From: Caldithrix sp.
GTDB lineage: Bacteria; Calditrichota; Calditrichia; Calditrichales; Calditrichaceae
Length of the DNA stretch: 33,122 nucleotides
Direction of reading: 5' to 3'
Assembly (NCBI GenBank): GCA_014730185.1
Contig: WJIP01000395.1
Coordinates: 1 to 33,122 of the forward strand
Part shown: positions 1-9,334 of the stretch, piece after piece
How the letters are laid out: every line of letters starts with the position of its first letter
Position numbering within the stretch: the stretch's first letter is position 1
Notes under the pieces: generated by a model
Databases searched by the model: none
Told to the model about the DNA's origin: nothing
Seen by the model: only the letters and a program-made list of their open reading frames with translations
Position numbers and translations under genes: made by a program

Positions 1-2
1 AG

Positions 3-512
3 GATAAAGAAAGCAATGAAAATCTAACGATATACGGTCCGGATAATGTTAAAGAATGGTTTAATCATGTTGCTGCTACTCAAGGCAGCTGGTTGCACGA
101 ACATTGGCCTCGTCTTTTACCCGTGAAATCGGTTTCTTCTCTGAAGTGGGCTTCATTATCTGTAAGTTCAACAAGAACTTTGCATACAGATGTTAGCATT
201 GCTTATCGTTTTGAGGACAGTTGCTCTCTTTTTTACAGTGGTGACACTGGGTACAGTCCTAAAATTACTAAATTCGCCAAAAACGCCGATATTGGAATAA
301 TTGAATGTTCTCATCCGGATGAACACCCAAGTGACGGACACCTCACTCCCAGTCAAACCGGCAAAATTGCTACAGAGGCTGATATTAAACATCTTGTGGT
401 TACACACATCTATCCTGAAAATGACACGGCGTCTTTGTTGGATCGAATTCGAAACTATTATTCAGGAAAAATTACAATAGCCCGGGATTTTATGGAATTG
501 AATACTTCGTAA
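3..512 (+). CDS. MBL-fold metallo-hydrolase (RNase Z-like), 3' end only
   Basis: The reading frame is open from the window edge, so this is the last 169 codons of a longer gene; the TTG at 93 is internal. The fragment carries late motifs of the metallo-beta-lactamase fold: an HTD triplet, YSGDTGYSP (the metal-bridging Asp), ECSHPDEHPSDGHLTPSQ, and VVTHIYPE with the last metal-ligand His. The order and spacing match RNase Z/ElaC-like hydrolases of about 250-310 residues. The HxHxDH metal motif must lie outside the window. These enzymes use two metal ions, usually Zn, to hydrolyse phosphodiesters or other esters. Whether this one processes tRNA 3' ends or has another substrate cannot be told from the fragment. 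No terminator is evident after the stop. Confidence 0.85.
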   Translation, partial: DKESNENLTIYGPDNVKEWFNHVAATQGSWLHEHWPRLLPVKSVSSLKWASLSVSSTRTLHTDVSIAYRFEDSCSLFYSGDTGYSPKITKFAKNADIGIIECSHPDEHPSDGHLTPSQTGKIATEADIKHLVVTHIYPENDTASLLDRIRNYYSGKITIARDFMELNTS

Positions 513-878
513 TCAAATGTACTACAGAATATATCTTCTCATAAATTTATTGCAACAGAATAAAAGAAAATATCAATACCTACTATAGGTATAATTTAAG
601 CTAGTGTAAAATATGCGCTTGAAAATAATATGGTTTTTTGTCGACTAAATATACTTTATCTTTACAATTCTATCAAGATAGGAGGAGTCTCTAATAGAAG
701 CACAGTAGATCCATTTTTTACGACTGAAATAAGGACATGTCTCCTGGCTATATTTGGCGATTGAAAATAAATTGCATACGTGGTCAAATCCTAAAGTATT
801 TTATATATTTGCTAATATATGGTTAAAATAATCCGACGATGAATATAGCAGAAATGAATTTAAAAAAGAGTATATACA
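513..878. other. Intergenic region, no gene seen
   Basis: These 366 AT-rich bases have no credible reading frame on either strand. The only structured element is a perfect palindrome at 576-592, annotated separately. A run AGGAGGAG near 680 is not followed by a usable start codon. Nothing else is recognised. Confidence 0.5.
576..592. promoter_or_regulatory. 17-bp perfect palindrome overlapping a -10-like hexamer
   Basis: ATACCTA-CTA-TAGGTAT is a perfect 7-bp inverted repeat with a 3-bp centre. A TATAAT hexamer at 590-595 overlaps its right arm. No convincing -35 is seen 16-18 bp upstream. The geometry suggests an operator over a promoter, but the next gene starts almost 290 bp downstream, so function is uncertain. 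Confidence 0.3.
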
Positions 879-2738
879 ATGTTTTTTTCCGAAAGATTTA
901 AAGAGTTTATGGATTATTATACATATGTAATGAAAAATTACTTTCGTAAAATGCCCCCGGTATCCACACCGGAATATTTGGATCAGGACTTGATGGATGA
1001 TGCTGATGTCCGTAAACAAGTGGCCCAACATTGTCATTTCCCATCAATTATTAATGTGTTAGCCAATGATCCGGATGAAGAAGTAAGAACCGCAGCCAGA
1101 CGTAATGAGTACTGGCAATTACTGGGGCAATATCAGGATGTTTTGGGGTTCGAAAAACGCGAAAGAATGGAATTCGCCAAAATTGAGGGGGAACATAATC
1201 TTGTTTTACTCCTCATGTTTGAAGATGACCTGGAAGTGATCAAAGAAGCATTAAGCAATTCTTCCTTGACGGTAAAAATGTTAGCTCTTTATTTTCAACT
1301 TCTGTCCAGAAGGGGTCAGGGCAAAAAAGATCAACAGTTGTATGAATTGGCTCGAACCATTCTTCAGGAAAGAAAAAGTCAAATCATCAAGATATCCCAA
1401 ATGCACCGAGCAATCAGGGAAATTTCCGTTAAAGATACATTTGCGACCATCATACGCTATCTGGGTGATGATAATCCGATGGTGCGCAAAGCAACCCGAA
1501 ATGCTTTGAATGCTTTAAAAACAGAAATTATTAACGATATTATTTTTGCTTGCCTCAGCCTTAGCAAAGAACAATTAAATAAAAACAGTTTCGTTGCAAT
1601 TAATGAATTAATAAAAATTTGTACCGGGCGTGAAGATCTCAGAAAATTATCTGTGGATAAACTGAGTGTGTCAAAAAAAGCAAAATTGTCTAAAACCTAT
1701 TCTTCTGCCGCAGAATTATTCATGGATTTACTCAATAAGCAGCGCTATAAAATTGCCAGTCTGGTTTCTGAAGATACCACGAATCTGGAGAATTTGGTTA
1801 TTAATGCGCTATGTCATACCGACCAAGACCGGCATTTAAAGGAGCTTGCTGATCGTAACATGTCTATGGAAGATTTAATGCAGTTAGTAAACGAACCTTC
1901 TGTTCCACGACGTTATTTTAAAGAAATATTATCGATACTTGGTAAACATCCGGACAAAAATGTTGCTGAAATGGTGCGCAACTCCTACATGAATGAAACA
2001 AAACGCATGAAGAAAAAACTACAAGAATTGGAAATGAGTGTCGAGGCGTATTTTGATATTATTTTTCAATCAGTAGGATATAACAAGATTAATGAATACA
2101 AAGCAGCTATCAACGCCATAAATTCGGCTGAACGGCAAATAAAGAAATTTGATTCGCTTTGGAAAACGGATTCCGTATCCCACATGCAGATGGAATCAAA
2201 TAATATGCAGGATATCAAATCCAATCTAAAAAAACAAGCAGCTCAGATTTATTATGATACGAGCCCCAAAATTATGCAGGAACTGGAGTATATTGATAGT
2301 TCAATCGAAGAAATTTTTCAGTTAAGGGAAATTGGATTGTTATCCATCAGACCGGGTACACCGGAAGATGTGGAAAGTGAGTTACGAGCTAAGGGACGCA
2401 CGATATGGCAGAGCGCTATTAGTTCATATCTGGGCCGAATTAAAGACCTGTCGGAAATGCTCCAGAAAAAAATCGAGTGTTTGAACAGAAAAGAATACAA
2501 TGATGAAATATTGATGTCTGATTTGGATCTGGCTCTTAAAGAACTGGAAGGATCGTATAAAAAAACAATTAACTGTCATTTAAAAATTCCTTGCAAACAG
2601 TGCAGTAAGCGTGGTTGTGCTTCTGAGCGTTTTTTAAGAGAAGTCCGATTTCTGATTGATGTGATTTTCGATGATATAAGCCCTCAAAGTACATCCTATG
2701 AAGTACAGGGCGAATTCGCAACAACCCGCTTGGAATAA
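879..2738 (+). CDS. HEAT/LRV-like repeat protein with C-terminal four-cysteine cluster
   Basis: A 619-residue soluble protein without signal peptide or membrane segment. The N-terminal half consists of helical repeats. Residues about 43-80 (DVRKQVAQHC followed by LANDPDEEVRTAARRN) resemble a leucine-rich variant or HEAT unit, and DDNPMVRKATRNALNAL near 200 is another. The middle and C-terminal parts are charged and probably coiled coil. Near the C-terminus sit Cys566, Cys572, Cys575 and Cys580 (C-x5-C-x2-C-x4-C), a plausible Zn or Fe-S site. The ATG is preceded by a weak purine-rich stretch (AAAAAAGAG, 8 bp away). A role as a scaffold is inference; no enzymatic motif is visible. valS follows on the same strand after 192 bp. 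Confidence 0.75.
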   Translation: MFFSERFKEFMDYYTYVMKNYFRKMPPVSTPEYLDQDLMDDADVRKQVAQHCHFPSIINVLANDPDEEVRTAARRNEYWQLLGQYQDVLGFEKRERMEFAKIEGEHNLVLLLMFEDDLEVIKEALSNSSLTVKMLALYFQLLSRRGQGKKDQQLYELARTILQERKSQIIKISQMHRAIREISVKDTFATIIRYLGDDNPMVRKATRNALNALKTEIINDIIFACLSLSKEQLNKNSFVAINELIKICTGREDLRKLSVDKLSVSKKAKLSKTYSSAAELFMDLLNKQRYKIASLVSEDTTNLENLVINALCHTDQDRHLKELADRNMSMEDLMQLVNEPSVPRRYFKEILSILGKHPDKNVAEMVRNSYMNETKRMKKKLQELEMSVEAYFDIIFQSVGYNKINEYKAAINAINSAERQIKKFDSLWKTDSVSHMQMESNNMQDIKSNLKKQAAQIYYDTSPKIMQELEYIDSSIEEIFQLREIGLLSIRPGTPEDVESELRAKGRTIWQSAISSYLGRIKDLSEMLQKKIECLNRKEYNDEILMSDLDLALKELEGSYKKTINCHLKIPCKQCSKRGCASERFLREVRFLIDVIFDDISPQSTSYEVQGEFATTRLE

Positions 2739-2791
2739 CAGCCTTCATCGACAGATTTTAAGTTCCATAAAAACAAGTAGTGACATTTTGA

Positions 2792-2816
2792 CCAAAATTT
2801 TTTATATTGCTCACCA
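2792..2816 (+). repeat. 25-bp dispersed motif, copy 1 (upstream of valS)
   Basis: This segment, ending TTGCTCACCA, matches 22154-22178 at 22 of 25 positions. Both copies lie on the plus strand ahead of the first gene of a transcription unit, here 114 bp before the valS start. It contains a T6 tract followed by AT and the conserved GCTCACCA tail. It could be a shared promoter or regulator site. Confidence 0.45.
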
Positions 2817-2930
2817 CTGTAGAGTGATGAAATTGTGGTAATCATAGGATGTTTTTTAATCGCTCTAACATTTAGTCCATATTAATATATAAAGCTGAAT
2901 GAATGCCATAAAACTCGTGGAGCCGGATAG

Positions 2931-5576
2931 ATGCAACATGAAATCGCCAAGCATTACGACCCCAAAAAAGTTGAAGATAAATGGTATGAAAACTGGATTA
3001 AAAATAAATTTTTTCATGCCGAAATTAACACGGAAAAAGAACCCTATGTCATTGTGATTCCCCCACCTAATGTGACTGCTATTCTGCATATGGGTCATGC
3101 TTTCAATAATACCCTGCAGGATATATTCATACGTTATAAGCGTAAAAAGGGATTTGTGACCCTATGGCTTCCAGGAACTGACCACGCCGGTATAGCCACT
3201 CAAAACGTCGTTGAAAAAAAACTGGCCAAAGAGGGTACATCCCGTCACGAGCTAGGCCGGGAGGCATTCATTCAGCGCGTCTGGCAATGGCGTGAAAAAT
3301 ATGGTTCTACAATTATCCATCAACTCAAGAAATTGGGATCATCCTGTGATTGGCAACGGGAACGATTTACAATGGATGACGGCCTTTCCAATGCTGTAAA
3401 AGAAGTGTTTATCAGACTGTATGAAAAGGGGTTAATTTATAAAGGTAAGTATATAATCAACTGGTGTCCGCGTTGTTCTACGGCATTATCCGATGAAGAA
3501 GTGGAACATCAGGAAACCCGCGGACATCTGTGGCATATTGCTTACCCGGTTAAGGGAGAGGATCATAGAGTTGTTGTAGCGACAACACGTCCTGAAACAA
3601 TGCTTGGTGATACTGCTGTTGCTGTTCATCCGGATGATGAACGCTATAGAGATCTGCTGGGCAAAACATTAATATTGCCGTTACTGAACAGAGAAATTCC
3701 TGTTATTGCGGATGAATATGTCGATATGGAATTCGGAACCGGCTGTGTAAAAGTTACTCCTGCTCACGATCCCAATGATTTTGAAATGGGATTGCGTCAT
3801 AATCTGCAACAAATCAACATCATAAACACCGATGGTTCTTTAAACGAAAATGCCGGTCCTTATAAAAATCTGGATCGATTTGACGCTCGGAACAGAGTGG
3901 TGCAGGATCTTAAAAAAGAAAAATTATTACTGGATACGAAACATCACCATCACAACGTAGGCCATTGCCATCGGTGTGATACCATGGTGGAACCGTATCT
4001 CTCCGAACAGTGGTTTGTTAAAGTTCAGCCGCTGGCTGATAAGGCCTTGCAGGCTGTTCAGGACGGTAGAATTAAACTTCATCCCCATGATCGTTGGTTC
4101 AAGACCTATAAAAACTGGATGGAGAATACCAGAGACTGGTGTATTTCCCGGCAATTATGGTGGGGACACCGTATACCGGTTTACTATTGTCAGGCTTGCG
4201 GCGAAATGATTGTTGACCGCAATGAGCCTGAAAAATGTCCGAAATGTAATAGCATAAAATTTAAGCAGGAAGAAGATGTTCTGGATACATGGTTTTCGTC
4301 CTGGCTATGGCCTTTTTCCACTCTGGGCTGGCCGGAAGAAACCGAAGATCTGAAATATTTCTATCCTACGGATTTATTGGTAACCGCGCCGGATATTATT
4401 TTTTTCTGGGTGGCCCGTATGATTATGGCCGGTTTGGAATTTATGGACGATATCCCTTTTGATGATGTTTTGTTCAACGGTGTCGTGCGGGATGCCCACG
4501 GACGAAAAATGTCCAAGTCCCTGGGCAATGGAATCGATCCGGTGGAAATGATCGATCAATTCAGTGCCGATGCAGTTCGATTTACACTGGTCATGCTCAG
4601 TTCTGAGGGACAGGATATCAATTTAGCCGAAAAGCACTTTGAAATGGGGAGGAATTTTTCCAACAAAATATGGAATGCTTTCCGTTTTTTAAGTATGCAT
4701 ATCGAAAAACCGGATACCGAATTCCAGAAGTATCAGCAGTATTTTACCCTTGAAGATCGGTGGATATTAAGCCGTTTTCAAAAAGCAGTGCAAGGGGTGG
4801 ATACCAATTTAAGGAACTTTAGAGTAAATGATGCTTTAACCACCGTTTACCACTTTTTCTGGCACGATTACTGCGATTGGTATCTGGAAATGATTAAACA
4901 CAGACTGTATGATGGGGAAGAAAAGAGGGCTAAAAAAACCGCTCTTAGTGTGGCATCCCATATAATGAAAGGTACGATGGAACTAATGCATCCCTTTATT
5001 CCGTTTATAACGGAGGAAATCTGGCAAAACCTAAAAGATACCCATGAGAAAAGTGTGGTCATTTCTGAATGGCCCCGGTCGGATATAAGTTGGCTAAATG
5101 AAGAAGCTGAAGGAAAAATTGCCTTATTGCAGGAAGCCATCAGTGGTATTCGTAATGTGAGAGCCGAGATGAATGTGCCGCCGGCCAAAAAAGCCCATCT
5201 TTTTGTTAACGGACCGGACGAGGCCAGGAATTTGTTTAACGCCCATGCCCATCATTTCCAATCATTGGCTAAAATTCAGAGTATTGATGTGATTGACCAT
5301 TCTTTCGATAAATCAGATGCGGCAACAGTTGTTGTCAAGAATGTTGAACTTTTTCTGCCTATGTCGGATTTAATTGATAAACAAAAAGAAAAAGAGCGTC
5401 TGCAAAAAGAGCTGAATCGTTTGCAAAGCCTGGAAAGCAGTATATTGAAAAAACTTAATAATGAAAATTTTAGGAATAGGGCGCCACAGCCTGTTGTACA
5501 AAAAGAGCAGGATAAACTACAAAATATTCAGGATAACCTAAAAAAAGTAAGAGAAAATTATGAAAAATTTAATTAA
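2931..5576 (+). CDS. valS: Valyl-tRNA synthetase
   Basis: A class I aminoacyl-tRNA synthetase that charges tRNA-Val in the cytoplasm. The HIGH signature appears as HMGH at residues 53-56 after PPPNVTA, and KMSKS at 526-530 within GRKMSKSLGN. The editing (CP1) domain lies between, with TTRPETMLGDTAVAVHP and GTGCVKVTPAHDPNDF. Cysteine pairs CPRC, CHRC and CQAC...CPKC suggest zinc ribbons. The C-terminal 65 or so residues are a charged coiled coil, the tRNA-binding arm typical of ValRS. At 881 residues it is a normal bacterial length. GGAG at 2919-2922, 8 bp before the ATG, supports the start. The last 17 bp overlap the next gene. No T-box leader is seen upstream. Confidence 0.98.
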   Translation: MQHEIAKHYDPKKVEDKWYENWIKNKFFHAEINTEKEPYVIVIPPPNVTAILHMGHAFNNTLQDIFIRYKRKKGFVTLWLPGTDHAGIATQNVVEKKLAKEGTSRHELGREAFIQRVWQWREKYGSTIIHQLKKLGSSCDWQRERFTMDDGLSNAVKEVFIRLYEKGLIYKGKYIINWCPRCSTALSDEEVEHQETRGHLWHIAYPVKGEDHRVVVATTRPETMLGDTAVAVHPDDERYRDLLGKTLILPLLNREIPVIADEYVDMEFGTGCVKVTPAHDPNDFEMGLRHNLQQINIINTDGSLNENAGPYKNLDRFDARNRVVQDLKKEKLLLDTKHHHHNVGHCHRCDTMVEPYLSEQWFVKVQPLADKALQAVQDGRIKLHPHDRWFKTYKNWMENTRDWCISRQLWWGHRIPVYYCQACGEMIVDRNEPEKCPKCNSIKFKQEEDVLDTWFSSWLWPFSTLGWPEETEDLKYFYPTDLLVTAPDIIFFWVARMIMAGLEFMDDIPFDDVLFNGVVRDAHGRKMSKSLGNGIDPVEMIDQFSADAVRFTLVMLSSEGQDINLAEKHFEMGRNFSNKIWNAFRFLSMHIEKPDTEFQKYQQYFTLEDRWILSRFQKAVQGVDTNLRNFRVNDALTTVYHFFWHDYCDWYLEMIKHRLYDGEEKRAKKTALSVASHIMKGTMELMHPFIPFITEEIWQNLKDTHEKSVVISEWPRSDISWLNEEAEGKIALLQEAISGIRNVRAEMNVPPAKKAHLFVNGPDEARNLFNAHAHHFQSLAKIQSIDVIDHSFDKSDAATVVVKNVELFLPMSDLIDKQKEKERLQKELNRLQSLESSILKKLNNENFRNRAPQPVVQKEQDKLQNIQDNLKKVRENYEKFN

Positions 5577-6939
5577 ATGTTCTGTTCTAATAACGCTGAT
5601 AATATCTTCTCTGGGTGTTCCGAAAATCAATGCCCAGCAGGACGTTATTGTAACGATTACTAATCAAAACAGGGCATTGGTTAGAGAAGTCCGTAACTTT
5701 GATCTGAAAAAAGGGCAACAGGAGATTAACGTGCACAATATTCCGGAGCAGCTTATTCCCAGCAGCGTTATAATTGAGAATGCAGACCAAAGTTTTCGGG
5801 TAATAGAGCAAAATTTCGAATACGATTTACTTAATTTAAACAGATTGATAGACAAAAGCATTAATACAACCATCGAAGTAATACACCCGGAAATGGGTTT
5901 GATAAGCGGTAAATTGCTGGCAGGCAATGCATCCCATCTAATTCTATTGGATGAGACAGGCCAATTGCAAATGGTGCCCAGAAATGATGAGCAAAAAATC
6001 ATTTTTTCTGATTTGGAAAAAACTGTAGGTGCTTTCGTAACCAAACCGACCTTAGTCTGGAAGGTAAATGCCCGGCGAAATGGTAACCATACTACCCGTC
6101 TTTCTTATCTGACCAATGGTCTGAACTGGCAGGCTGATTATATCGGCCGTTTACACGAAGAGGATAAGCAGATTGAATTTGACTGCTGGGTGACCATTAA
6201 TAATAACAGCGGGCATACCTTTAGAAATACACAATTGAAATTGATGGCTGGTGATCTTAACCGCGTAAGTAAAGGAAGAGATGGAATTACCGAAATTGCT
6301 TCCAGAACAAAATTGGCGCAGGCCGGACTGGAAAGTAAAAATTTTGCTCAGAAAAACTTATTTGAATATCATTTGTATGCACTTGATCGGCGGACGACAC
6401 TGGAAGATCGCCAGGTGAAGCAAATTCAGTTATTCAAAGGCAAGTCCAGCCCGGTACAAAAAAAATATCATGTGAATTCGCGAAATAGTGAGACCGTTGC
6501 AGTCATGATCTCATTTAAAAACGAAGCCCGCGGTGGATTGGGTATGCCTCTACCACAGGGCAAAGTACGGTTATACAAAAAAGTTAACGGGGATATGGAG
6601 TTTATCGGTGAAGACGCCATATCACCCACTCCCGAAGATGAAGAAGTGCAAATTTTAATTGGAACCGCGTTTGATGTGATCTCCGAACGTACTGTTACTG
6701 ACGTTAAACGACCGGCCAAGCGAACGGAAGAAAGTACAATTGTGTATGAACTGAGAAACCGCAAAGATGAAAATATCGAGGTAGAGGTACTTGAATATCT
6801 TAACCAATATCAGCAAAACAAAATCATAACGAGTAACTATCAACCATTTGAAGTACAGGCGTCTCATGTTAAATTTCGTGTACCGGTTGAAGCCAATGGT
6901 GAAAATCAATTACGATTTACCCTATCGCGAAATTGGTAA
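5560..6939 (+). CDS. Exported DUF4139 domain protein
   Basis: A 459-residue exported protein. The N-terminus is a signal peptide (MKNLIK, hydrophobic core, PKINA) with likely cleavage after Ala25. The body is beta-rich and carries the DUF4139 signature: TRLSYLTNGLNWQADYIGRL, then a stretch on hyperstable beta strands ending VEANGENQLRFTLSRNW. An Asn-rich linker and QVKQIQLF/YHV segment precede the last third. The family is widespread in FCB and other bacteria without an established activity. The ATG lies inside the end of valS in another frame (17-bp overlap), suggesting coupled translation rather than a related function. No lipobox is present, so a periplasmic or surface location is inferred. 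Confidence 0.85.
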   Translation: MKNLIKCSVLITLIISSLGVPKINAQQDVIVTITNQNRALVREVRNFDLKKGQQEINVHNIPEQLIPSSVIIENADQSFRVIEQNFEYDLLNLNRLIDKSINTTIEVIHPEMGLISGKLLAGNASHLILLDETGQLQMVPRNDEQKIIFSDLEKTVGAFVTKPTLVWKVNARRNGNHTTRLSYLTNGLNWQADYIGRLHEEDKQIEFDCWVTINNNSGHTFRNTQLKLMAGDLNRVSKGRDGITEIASRTKLAQAGLESKNFAQKNLFEYHLYALDRRTTLEDRQVKQIQLFKGKSSPVQKKYHVNSRNSETVAVMISFKNEARGGLGMPLPQGKVRLYKKVNGDMEFIGEDAISPTPEDEEVQILIGTAFDVISERTVTDVKRPAKRTEESTIVYELRNRKDENIEVEVLEYLNQYQQNKIITSNYQPFEVQASHVKFRVPVEANGENQLRFTLSRNW

Positions 6940-7131
6940 CGCTTAACATGCTTAAATCTACGATGCTCGGCGCTACGATGGAGCAATGGGTTGCTGTTTG
7001 AGATTCAAAGTAATACATAATAATTTGTAATTTTGATAATTATAACCTCTAAAATGTATCGTCAAAAAACGCTTCTTAGCTATCATTCCGGCTATCAAAT
7101 AATAGGTATGCAGTTTAATTAAACAGAAAGT

Positions 7132-9318
7132 ATGATGTGGAGAATGGCTAAAGAACCCCACAAGAAAAATAAAAAACAATTACGTGAACAGATTCGATCT
7201 GAGTTGGAACAGAAGTATCAGAACAAACAAAATGAAAAATCCGACAACTCCCAATTACCCACGTCGGATGAGAAAAGTTATTCTCATTTTTATCGGCGGT
7301 ACATGGAACAGTTGGTTTATAACCAGACGGCTGATGACGTTTATGGCAGACATGTGGAATTCATTCGCTGTGAAAATCATCTTGGCGAAATAAAATGGTT
7401 AACACCGATAGAGGAGGAAAATGACCAGGAATTTACTCGCCAGGAAAAGACTTGGTGGAAAGCGTTGTTATCCATCTTTCGTAAATCTTCAAAAATTGAA
7501 ATCCCTCAAGACTCTGAAATTGACTCGTTAAAAGAAAAATGGAAAGAAGAGTTCGAAGCCGACGCGCTTCAGCGTATAGAAAACTATCATCATCAAATTG
7601 AAAAAGACCGTAAACAATACGAGGAAGAAAAAAATCTTCAAAAAATATATCAGCAGGAAGAAGATCGCTTTTTTAAAAATAAACCCGGATATAAAAAATA
7701 CAGAAATCAAAAAGGCGAAATACGTTGGATGACCGAAGATGAATTTGAAGAACAGGAAGAATATTATGAAGAAGCATCAGCCCGTTATCGCCGATGGTTA
7801 TATATTGCGGCATCTTTGATCTTTGTTATTACGGCCATTTTGGCTTGGTTAAAACTTCCCGGCAATGGCCAGATAAACCGAGGTTATCTTGTTGTCGAAA
7901 GTAATCGACAAGCAGGTACCCTTTATCTGAATAAAAGCCAGGTTGTGGGTTTTGCCTTGAATGAGCCTTTTCCACTCGAAGCGGGTGATTATGAAGTCGC
8001 TTTAATTGACAGACATTACAGAACCATACCCGCTAAGCATTCCGTTTCAATTACAAAAAATGATACCATAACGGTTTCCTTTGAGCAAATAGAGCGGGCA
8101 TTACAAAATGCCGGTTATATTGAGATTGACAGTCCGTATAACGACGCTGCCATTTATCTTGACTTTGATTTTGTAGGCAGAACGGGTGATTATAATCTAA
8201 TTGCAGTGGAAGCGGGTCAACATGATCTGGCTTTGCAAAAAGAAGGAATGGAGACCAGACCCGAAAAAGTTAGTTTTGATGTGACTGCGGGTGATACGCA
8301 TCGCGTCGCTTTTCAATTCATTAATAAACAAAATGTACAGCCTGCAGAACAGACATTGACCAAACAGGCACTAGGCATGTTAGAGGTAACATCCAATGTG
8401 AAAGAGGCTGATATTTACCTGAACGGTCGGAAGACAGGTCATAAAACCGACTACATATTTCAACAACTTGAACCAGGGAAACATGTAGTTCGTCTACAGA
8501 AACCGGGTTATAAAATCTACCCAAATGAAAAAGTGATTACGATTAGTGAGAATCAGCGAAATGTTAAAGCAACTTTTACACTAAGTAGCACATTTCGGAA
8601 TGTTCGCCTGGTGACGCGACCGGTAAAGGGAGATATTTATGTGGACGGTGAAAAAGTTGGAGCCGGTACGGCCCGCATTTCTCTGCAATTGGGAAAACAT
8701 GCTGTTCAATTCGGAAAAATCCAAAATTATCGGGAACCGGATGTCGATTCCATTACTGTTACGCAAAACGGAAATGAAGATTTTATCTTTCGTTATAACA
8801 GAAAATTTTTTGTGGAATTTAAGCCGGAAGGTGTTGAGCCATCACCGGAAATGGCTTCGATAGATGAAGGTTATGTGCGTGGTAGCTACGAATTCAAATA
8901 TCGTAGAAATGCCAAAATTGAACGGAGAACCCTTGATAAACTGAATGACGAAATGTGGTTTCTTGGTTTTCCATTTCAATACCGTAATCCGCCAGGCCGA
9001 GAAGCTTTAAAATTTAATTTCTTTATTCCGGATAATGTATTGTTAGATGATAATATACGTTTGAAAGTATGGGGTTATCAGACCAAAGATAACTTCCCTT
9101 TAGCCCTAAGCGGTTCAACCATGTATACCATCATTACTAACTCTGTAATTGTAAAAGAAAATATAGCCCCAAAATTTGTAATTGATGATGCCGGTGAAGA
9201 ACAGTATTCGGATTTTAGCATCAATGACTTTTTAAGGCATGGTAACAATCAAATTCTGATATTCCCGTCTCCACAGGCTTCGGCTTATTTTGCATTATGG
9301 AAAGTTGTAATTCAATAA
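7132..9318 (+). CDS. Membrane protein with charged cytoplasmic domain and PEGA repeats
   Basis: A 728-residue predicted single-pass protein. Residues 1-220 are highly charged and partly coiled coil, with a duplicated motif GEIKWLTPIEE (about 85-95) and GEIRWMTEDEFEE (about 195-207). A single membrane helix follows at about 222-242 (YIAASLIFVITAILAWL). The rest is a series of PEGA-type beta domains, with units beginning near 250, 330, 415 and 485, each with a (I/L)YL(N/D) strand and a PG(K/D)H or AGQH turn. PEGA domains bind or anchor to the cell surface in many bacteria. The first residues offer ATGs at 7132, 7135 and 7144, and the ribosome site does not decide between them. No enzyme motif is seen; a link between cytoplasm and envelope is inference. 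Confidence 0.8.
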   Translation: MMWRMAKEPHKKNKKQLREQIRSELEQKYQNKQNEKSDNSQLPTSDEKSYSHFYRRYMEQLVYNQTADDVYGRHVEFIRCENHLGEIKWLTPIEEENDQEFTRQEKTWWKALLSIFRKSSKIEIPQDSEIDSLKEKWKEEFEADALQRIENYHHQIEKDRKQYEEEKNLQKIYQQEEDRFFKNKPGYKKYRNQKGEIRWMTEDEFEEQEEYYEEASARYRRWLYIAASLIFVITAILAWLKLPGNGQINRGYLVVESNRQAGTLYLNKSQVVGFALNEPFPLEAGDYEVALIDRHYRTIPAKHSVSITKNDTITVSFEQIERALQNAGYIEIDSPYNDAAIYLDFDFVGRTGDYNLIAVEAGQHDLALQKEGMETRPEKVSFDVTAGDTHRVAFQFINKQNVQPAEQTLTKQALGMLEVTSNVKEADIYLNGRKTGHKTDYIFQQLEPGKHVVRLQKPGYKIYPNEKVITISENQRNVKATFTLSSTFRNVRLVTRPVKGDIYVDGEKVGAGTARISLQLGKHAVQFGKIQNYREPDVDSITVTQNGNEDFIFRYNRKFFVEFKPEGVEPSPEMASIDEGYVRGSYEFKYRRNAKIERRTLDKLNDEMWFLGFPFQYRNPPGREALKFNFFIPDNVLLDDNIRLKVWGYQTKDNFPLALSGSTMYTIITNSVIVKENIAPKFVIDDAGEEQYSDFSINDFLRHGNNQILIFPSPQASAYFALWKVVIQ

Positions 9319-9334
9319 CTTTGAAAACATATTT

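Noticed and set aside
2739-2930. T-box leader or attenuator before valS
   Set aside because: No T-box sequence (GGTGGNACC) or terminator-like hairpin with a T-run was found.
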